DNA from: DATFLK01 sp035267815
Lineage (GTDB): Bacteria; Pseudomonadota; Zetaproteobacteria; Mariprofundales; Mariprofundaceae
DNA: 16,991 nucleotides
Assembly (NCBI GenBank): GCA_035267815.1
Contig: DATFLK010000043.1
Coordinates: 1-16,991, forward strand
Direction: 5' to 3'
Positions 13,425 to 16,991 of the stretch are shown one piece after another. Positions within the stretch are counted from its first letter, which is position 1. Every line of letters begins with the position of its first letter. The position numbers and the translations under genes were made by a program. Below the pieces are notes generated by a model. It worked only from the letters and a program-made list of their open reading frames with translations. It did not search any database and was not told the DNA's origin.

Positions 13425-13547
13425 GCTAACCCCCCTTTGCAGTTTCGCCTCGCGTATGCTGTTTCGGACGGGAACGAGCTGCAAGGCAGCGACCGGCCGA
13501 AACAGTGCATGCGAGGGCACCCGAAGGGCGAAGATGCAGGGGTTGCC
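13425..13547. repeat. Compound ~123-nt imperfect inverted repeat
   Basis: This fills the first half of the 308-bp gap between xthA and the kinase gene. Outer arms: CCCC (432-435) with GGGG (539-542), TGCA (438-441) with TGCA (535-538), TTCGCC (444-449) with GGCGAA (527-532), all counted from 13000. Inner arms: CTGTTTCGG (13459-13467) with CCGAAACAG (13497-13505), extended by CGTATG/CATGCG-type pairs. The apex holds a hairpin GCTGC-AAG-GCAGC (13478-13490), and a side hairpin CCC-GAA-GGG lies at 13520-13528. The whole folds into a branched rod and sits on the boundary between GC-rich core DNA and the AT-richer accessory module. It could be a small mobile repeat, a structured RNA or an attC-like site. 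The end bases do not match the attC core consensus (GTTRRRY / RYYYAAC) well. Confidence 0.6.
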
Positions 13548-13576
13548 TTTTCTTGGTTCTTCTTTGGGCACAATAG

Positions 13577-13606
13577 TTATATTTATAGTGCAACCTTATT
13601 TATACT
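13577..13606 (+). promoter_or_regulatory. AT-rich promoter region of the kinase module
   Basis: Bases 13571-13606 are strikingly AT-rich compared with the surroundings. They hold two -10-like boxes, TATAGT (13584-13589) and TATACT (13601-13606), each five of six to consensus. No convincing -35 partner is seen. Position and composition suggest the promoter of the genes starting at 13668/13713. Confidence 0.35.
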
Positions 13607-13667
13607 TGAGCGACTGACTGGCTGCGTCGAAGCCCGAATCAAAATGATTGACTGAGGAGATTAGTCG

Positions 13668-13700
13668 ATGTCATCGTGCTCGATTAATGGCAATAAATAA
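13668..13700 (+). CDS. Possible 10-codon leader ORF coupled to the kinase gene
   Basis: A strong ribosome-binding site GAGGAG (13654-13659) is followed after 8 nt by ATG and the short ORF MSSCSINGNK, stop TAA at 13698-13700. The last A bases of that stop belong to AAGGAG (13699-13704 region), which is the ribosome-binding site of the kinase gene. Ribosomes terminating here would be delivered to, or would block, the next start. Such an arrangement is typical of translational coupling or attenuation, but the ORF is so short that chance cannot be excluded. Confidence 0.35.
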   Translation: MSSCSINGNK

Positions 13701-13712
13701 GGAGCGCTTGTA

Positions 13713-14285
13713 ATGCCAACTTGCTGGATCATCGCAGGCCCGAACGGTGCAGGCAAAACCACCTTTGCCATGGAGTACCTACCCAAAGTGGCCAATTGCA
13801 CCAACTTCGTGAATGCGGACCTAATTGCAGCCGGTTTGTCGCCATTGGCACCTGAGCAAGAACTGGTTGCAGCCAGTCGAATCTTTCTTGCGGAAATCGA
13901 CTCCCACATTGCCAGCAAGGAAAACTTTGCTTTTGAAACCACGTTGTCGGGACGAAGTTATTTGCGCCTGATCAAACGTTTACGCCTTGACGGCTGGCGT
14001 GTGGAGTTAATCTACCTTGCACTGCCAAGCGTAGAGATGTCGAAACTGCGCGTGGCTGAAAGGGTCGCGCATGGCGGGCACAATATTCCTGTCCGGGATA
14101 TCGAAAGGCGGTTTCCGCGCAGTATCCAAAATCTGCTGTTTCTGTTCAGCGAAGCCGCGGATCGTTGTCTATGTTTTATGAATGACGGCGAAGATCCGGT
14201 GCTGGTATTTGAACAAACGGCGGAAAAACGCGATATTGTGCATCGTAACTATTATCAGGAGCTGCTGAACGAGGCGACGCCATGA
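13713..14285 (+). CDS. Zeta-toxin-like P-loop kinase (COG4185-type predicted ATPase/kinase)
   Basis: P-loop protein of 190 residues with the order expected for zeta-toxin-like small-molecule kinases. Walker A is GPNGAGKTT (9-17), the substrate-binding aspartate block is FVNADLIAAGLSP (32-44), FAFETTLSGRSYL is at 72-84, and a lid region with the signature AERVAHGGHNIPVRDIERRF continuing PRSIQNL is at 115-141. Zeta toxins phosphorylate UDP-N-acetyl sugars and poison cell-wall synthesis; many COG4185 members have no tested substrate, so toxicity here is inferred. AAGGAG lies 9 nt before the ATG. A 61-aa gene overlaps the 3' end by 4 bp (ATGA), giving a toxin-first two-gene unit, and a primase-helicase of conflict-system type follows. 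GC content is clearly below the core genes, consistent with horizontal transfer. Confidence 0.85.
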   Translation: MPTCWIIAGPNGAGKTTFAMEYLPKVANCTNFVNADLIAAGLSPLAPEQELVAASRIFLAEIDSHIASKENFAFETTLSGRSYLRLIKRLRLDGWRVELIYLALPSVEMSKLRVAERVAHGGHNIPVRDIERRFPRSIQNLLFLFSEAADRCLCFMNDGEDPVLVFEQTAEKRDIVHRNYYQELLNEATP

Positions 14286-14467
14286 ACGTATTGTTGAAAG
14301 AGATGCCATCCGAAGAGGGCCAGGTGATGCTCAACTCATTGAAGCAGGCCGTTTCGCATGCGCTGGAGCGAAAGCGCCGCCTTGGCCAATATGCCGTGGT
14401 CTGGAAAGATGGCCAACCTGTGCGTCTTGGTGAAGAGTCCGATTCGGAAACCCAAAGTCGCAAGTAA
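14282..14467 (+). CDS. Small 61-aa partner of the zeta-like kinase, candidate antitoxin
   Basis: The ATG lies inside the kinase stop (ATGA overlap), so translation is probably coupled and the two proteins made in a fixed ratio. The 61 residues are charged and mostly helical in appearance (LNSLKQAVSHALERKRRLGQ) followed by a short β-like YAVVWKDGQPVRLGE and a polar tail. No known domain is recognised; it is not an epsilon antitoxin. Small proteins ending in a similar VVWxDGxPV motif occur beside COG4185 kinases in my recollection, which supports an antitoxin or regulatory partner role, but this is inference. The primase-helicase gene follows after about 60-95 bp. Confidence 0.65.
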   Translation: MNVLLKEMPSEEGQVMLNSLKQAVSHALERKRRLGQYAVVWKDGQPVRLGEESDSETQSRK

Positions 14468-14511
14468 GGTGCCTGTTTCACCGCGTAGACACATATTTTC
14501 GCCTGTAAGTC

Positions 14512-14526
14512 TGCCAGGAGCTGGCA
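14512..14526 (+). promoter_or_regulatory. Hairpin sequestering the ribosome-binding site of the primase-helicase gene
   Basis: TGCCAG-GAG-CTGGCA is a perfect 6-bp inverted repeat with a 3-nt loop. The AGGAG Shine-Dalgarno (14516-14520) lies inside it, partly in the stem and partly in the loop. Exactly 6 nt after AGGAG comes ATC GAT AAG CAC, in frame with the helicase. The hairpin could limit translation, or the dyad could be a protein-binding operator. Confidence 0.5.
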
Positions 14527-14562
14527 ATCGATAAGCACCAACTGGAAAACGAACTCTACAAA

Positions 14563-16911
14563 TTGAAGGCTGAAAATAGTCGACTGCAAGCGCTGCTGGA
14601 TCAGCATGGGATCGACTGGCAGGAAATGCCTGAAAATGATGCCGTCGCCCCTATTGGTCAAAATGAAACAAATCCCGACAACCTTTCACCTGCAGACAAG
14701 GTTGCGTTATTCAGATCGCTTTTCCGTGGGCGCACTGATGTTTACCCGTTGCGCTGGGAATCGAGCAAAGGCACATCGGGATATTCGCCGGCATGCGGCA
14801 ATGAATGGAAGCCCGGAATTTGTCACAAGCCACGGGTTAAATGCGGCGAGTGCAGCAAACGTATGCTTTTGCCAGTCACTGAACAGGTGATTTATGACCA
14901 CCTGACCGGTAAGCAGACTGTTGGCATCTACCCATTGATGCAGGATGACCATTGCTATTTTCTTGCCGTCGATTTCGACAAAGGAGAGTGGCGCGAGGAT
15001 GCCAGAGCTTTCCTGCAATCTTGCGAGGAGCTGAATATTCCGGCATCTCTGGAAATTTCCCGTTCCGGCAATGGCGCACACATCTGGATATTCTTTTCGG
15101 GCGCGGTTCATGCACGAGAAGCACGCATGCTCGGCACAGCAGTGATCAGCCACGCCTGCAGCCGCACCCGCCAACTCTCTTTTGAAAGCTACGACAGGCT
15201 GTTTCCCAATCAGGACACCATGCCGAAGGGCGGATTCGGAAATCTCATCGCGCTACCCTTACAGAAGCTTCCGCGCGAGCATGGTTGCAGCGTGTTTGTT
15301 GATGAATCGCTGACACCATTTCCGGATCAATGGGCCTACCTTGCATCGATCAAACGCATGACTCGGCAGGAGGTGGAGACTGCATTGCTACGCTCCAGCA
15401 ATGGCCGCCATCCGCTGGATGTGGCATTTGCCGCTGAAGATGAGGAGAGCAAGCCATGGCAACGATTGGATTCCGCAACGGCTCCGTTACCCTGTGAGTT
15501 ACCAGCAACACTGAATATCATATCAGCCAACCAGATTTATTTCGCAAAGTCGGAATTGCCGCAGCCGCTGGCCAATCGTCTTGTTCGTCTTGCTGCATTC
15601 CAGAACCCTGAGTTCTACAAGGCACAAGCCATGCGAATGCCGGTATGGAATAAGTCGCGCATCATCGGTTGCGCAGAAAATTATGATCAATATATCGGTC
15701 TGCCGCGTGGTTGCATGGATGCGGCACTGGCTCTGCTTGAGCAGAACGGCATTCAAGCAGAGATACACGATGAACGGATAGCAGGAAAAAGAATTGCCGC
15801 AAAATTTCTCGGCAGCCTACGAAATGACCAGAAGAAAGCGGTTCGCGAAATTGCCAAGCATGAAGTCGGCGTATTGTGCGCACCAACGGCCTTCGGGAAA
15901 ACCGTGACTGCTGCCGCTCTGATTGCCAGGCGCAAGGTCAGCACCCTGATATTGGTGCACAGGGCCGACCTGCTCAAACAATGGCAGGAACGGCTGGGTA
16001 CATTTCTTGAAACAAAGGGTGAGAATGTTGGCTCGATTGGTGGTGGCAAAAAGAGAGTCACAGGCACCATTGATATCGCAGTTATGCAAACTTTGACCCG
16101 GATGGATCAAGTCGGCGGATTGCTCGATGGCTATGGTCAGATCATCGTCGATGAATGCCACCACTTATCAGCTTTTTCTTTCGAATCGATTCTGAAACAG
16201 GCCAAGGCCAAATGTGTATTGGGATTAACAGCCACGCCTGTTCGGCGCGATGGTCACCAACCGATTATCCATATGCAATGCGGGCCCGTAAGGTACAACG
16301 CACCCAAAGCTGAAACGGCACCAACCAATCTGGAGGTTTGGCCAAGGTATCTGTCTGCGCCGGTGCTACCCGAAGCAACCGCGATTCAGCAGGTATTCAA
16401 ATCACTAACTGAAGATGATCGCCGCAACCGTGCGATCATCAACGACGTGAAATCTGCCTACCGGGAAGGTCGAAAAGTACTGGTTCTGACCGAGCGTACA
16501 GATCACCTGACACATCTCGGCATCGCTTTGGGCGAAGATATAGAGAACTGCTTTTTGCTTCACGGCAGGATGTCGAAAAAGCAGAGGGAAGCCGTATTGA
16601 ACAGCTTGCAAAGCCTTGGCGAAACCGAGCCCCGGATACTACTGGCGACGGGTCGGTTGATTGGGGAAGGTTTCGACCATCCTCCATTGGACACGCTCGT
16701 TCTTGCCTTACCCATATCGTGGAAAGGAACCTTGCAACAATATGCAGGACGTCTCCACAGAGACCATGCCGACAAGGATGATGTTCGCATCTATGACTAT
16801 GCTGAACTGGATCACCCTCAGCTCGCAAGAATGTGGGACAAAAGAGTTCGCGGATACAAAGCAATGGGATATACGATACAAGAAGCCGGGGTCACCGCGA
16901 GACTACTTTAG
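14563..16911 (+). CDS. TOTE conflict-system type primase-helicase (archaeo-eukaryotic primase + SF2 helicase)
   Basis: Large protein of at least 782 residues. Order of parts: N-terminal coiled coil; LSPADKVALFRSLFRGRTDVYP (41-62); a zinc-binding set C78, C87, C94, C97; and an archaeo-eukaryotic primase core with LAVDFDK (metal-binding D137 and D139), EISRSGNGAHIWIFF (H173) and SYDRLFPNQDTMPKGGFGN, then LIALPLQ. Next is an SF2 helicase: Walker A APTAFGKT (440-447), Walker B DECH (530-533), motif III TATP (556-559), GEGFDHP (701-707) and motif VI QYAGRLHR (726-733). This architecture is that of the TOTE conflict-system helicases, proposed to act against invading nucleic acid. The start is uncertain. 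TTG at 14563 is the only canonical choice but has no ribosome-binding site and cuts the coiled coil; ATC at 14527 has AGGAG 6 nt upstream and gives IDKHQLENELYKLKAENSRL, so the true start may be there (794 aa). An in-frame stop at 14506 limits further extension. Confidence 0.88.
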   Translation: MKAENSRLQALLDQHGIDWQEMPENDAVAPIGQNETNPDNLSPADKVALFRSLFRGRTDVYPLRWESSKGTSGYSPACGNEWKPGICHKPRVKCGECSKRMLLPVTEQVIYDHLTGKQTVGIYPLMQDDHCYFLAVDFDKGEWREDARAFLQSCEELNIPASLEISRSGNGAHIWIFFSGAVHAREARMLGTAVISHACSRTRQLSFESYDRLFPNQDTMPKGGFGNLIALPLQKLPREHGCSVFVDESLTPFPDQWAYLASIKRMTRQEVETALLRSSNGRHPLDVAFAAEDEESKPWQRLDSATAPLPCELPATLNIISANQIYFAKSELPQPLANRLVRLAAFQNPEFYKAQAMRMPVWNKSRIIGCAENYDQYIGLPRGCMDAALALLEQNGIQAEIHDERIAGKRIAAKFLGSLRNDQKKAVREIAKHEVGVLCAPTAFGKTVTAAALIARRKVSTLILVHRADLLKQWQERLGTFLETKGENVGSIGGGKKRVTGTIDIAVMQTLTRMDQVGGLLDGYGQIIVDECHHLSAFSFESILKQAKAKCVLGLTATPVRRDGHQPIIHMQCGPVRYNAPKAETAPTNLEVWPRYLSAPVLPEATAIQQVFKSLTEDDRRNRAIINDVKSAYREGRKVLVLTERTDHLTHLGIALGEDIENCFLLHGRMSKKQREAVLNSLQSLGETEPRILLATGRLIGEGFDHPPLDTLVLALPISWKGTLQQYAGRLHRDHADKDDVRIYDYAELDHPQLARMWDKRVRGYKAMGYTIQEAGVTARLL

Positions 16912-16991
16912 TGGATTACCTGTCAAGGGGAAAAGCAGACGAGTAGTGCGGACGCTGTCAGTGCGCCACGCTTGACATGCAATACAGACCC

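Noticed and set aside
13425..13547. Integron attC site
   Set aside because: The length and folding fit, but the terminal bases (CTAACC... and ...GGTTGCC) do not match RYYYAAC/GTTRRRY and no integrase gene is in the window.
16921..16977. Inverted repeat TGTCAAG/CTTGACA after the helicase gene, and TTGACA at 16972 as a -35 box
   Set aside because: Only 7 bp with a 43-bp separation, and the matching -10 position lies beyond the window, so neither a terminator nor a promoter can be supported.
1..16991. CRISPR arrays, tRNA or rRNA genes, insertion-sequence transposases
   Set aside because: No regularly spaced repeats, no tRNA-like cloverleaf with TTCRANY and acceptor pairing, no rRNA segments and no transposase motifs were found on reading the window.

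Overview
The window reads as chromosomal DNA of a Gram-negative proteobacterium. It encodes a TonB/ExbB/ExbD system with its own outer-membrane receptor, SppA, Lgt, UppP, lipoyl synthase, a CspA-type cold shock protein and exonuclease III. The housekeeping part is GC-rich (sampled lines about 60-70 %). The LipA sequence looks alphaproteobacterial in style while the other core genes look gammaproteobacterial. That mix would suit a deep-branching group such as Zetaproteobacteria or Acidithiobacillia, but this is only a guess.

Positions 1-3144 (minus strand): a three-gene run lipA > 374-aa protein of unknown function > secreted DUF255/thioredoxin-like protein (cut by the window edge). Gaps are 3 and 8 bp, so this is very probably one operon. 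Positions 3145-3344: divergent promoter region with a structured leader for the cold-shock gene. Positions 3345-3614: cold-shock gene with a strong terminator, convergent with sppA (minus, 3613-5406).

Positions 5486-10041 (plus): a self-contained energised outer-membrane uptake locus. It consists of a promoter with a dyad placed as in MerR-family operators, a 98-aa His/Cys-rich membrane-anchored protein, a TonB-dependent receptor with an N-terminal carboxypeptidase-regulatory-like domain, then exbB, exbD and tonB overlapping head to tail. The receptor and its private energiser are co-transcribed. The dyad and the HxH/CxxC small protein together suggest a metal-related substrate, but this is inference.

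Positions 10064-13404: the envelope genes uppP and lgt, a decayed methyltransferase pseudogene (isoprenylcysteine carboxyl methyltransferase-like, with an amber codon and a frameshift) in lower-GC DNA flanked by a 10-bp direct repeat, and xthA. Several starts here (5523, 10099, less clearly 10942 and 12640) lie about 7 bp downstream of -10-like boxes and lack a Shine-Dalgarno sequence, so leaderless transcripts are likely.

Positions 13405-16991: an accessory module of lower GC (about 50 %). It starts with a ~123-nt compound inverted repeat, then an AT-rich promoter region and a possible 10-codon leader ORF whose stop overlaps the ribosome-binding site of a zeta-toxin-like P-loop kinase. A 61-aa partner overlaps the kinase by 4 bp. 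Next comes a large primase-helicase of the TOTE conflict-system type: zinc cysteines, an archaeo-eukaryotic primase DxD...H core and an SF2 helicase. Its best ribosome-binding site is held in a perfect hairpin and faces an ATC codon rather than ATG. This module is the best candidate for a little-described biological (defence/conflict) system in the window.
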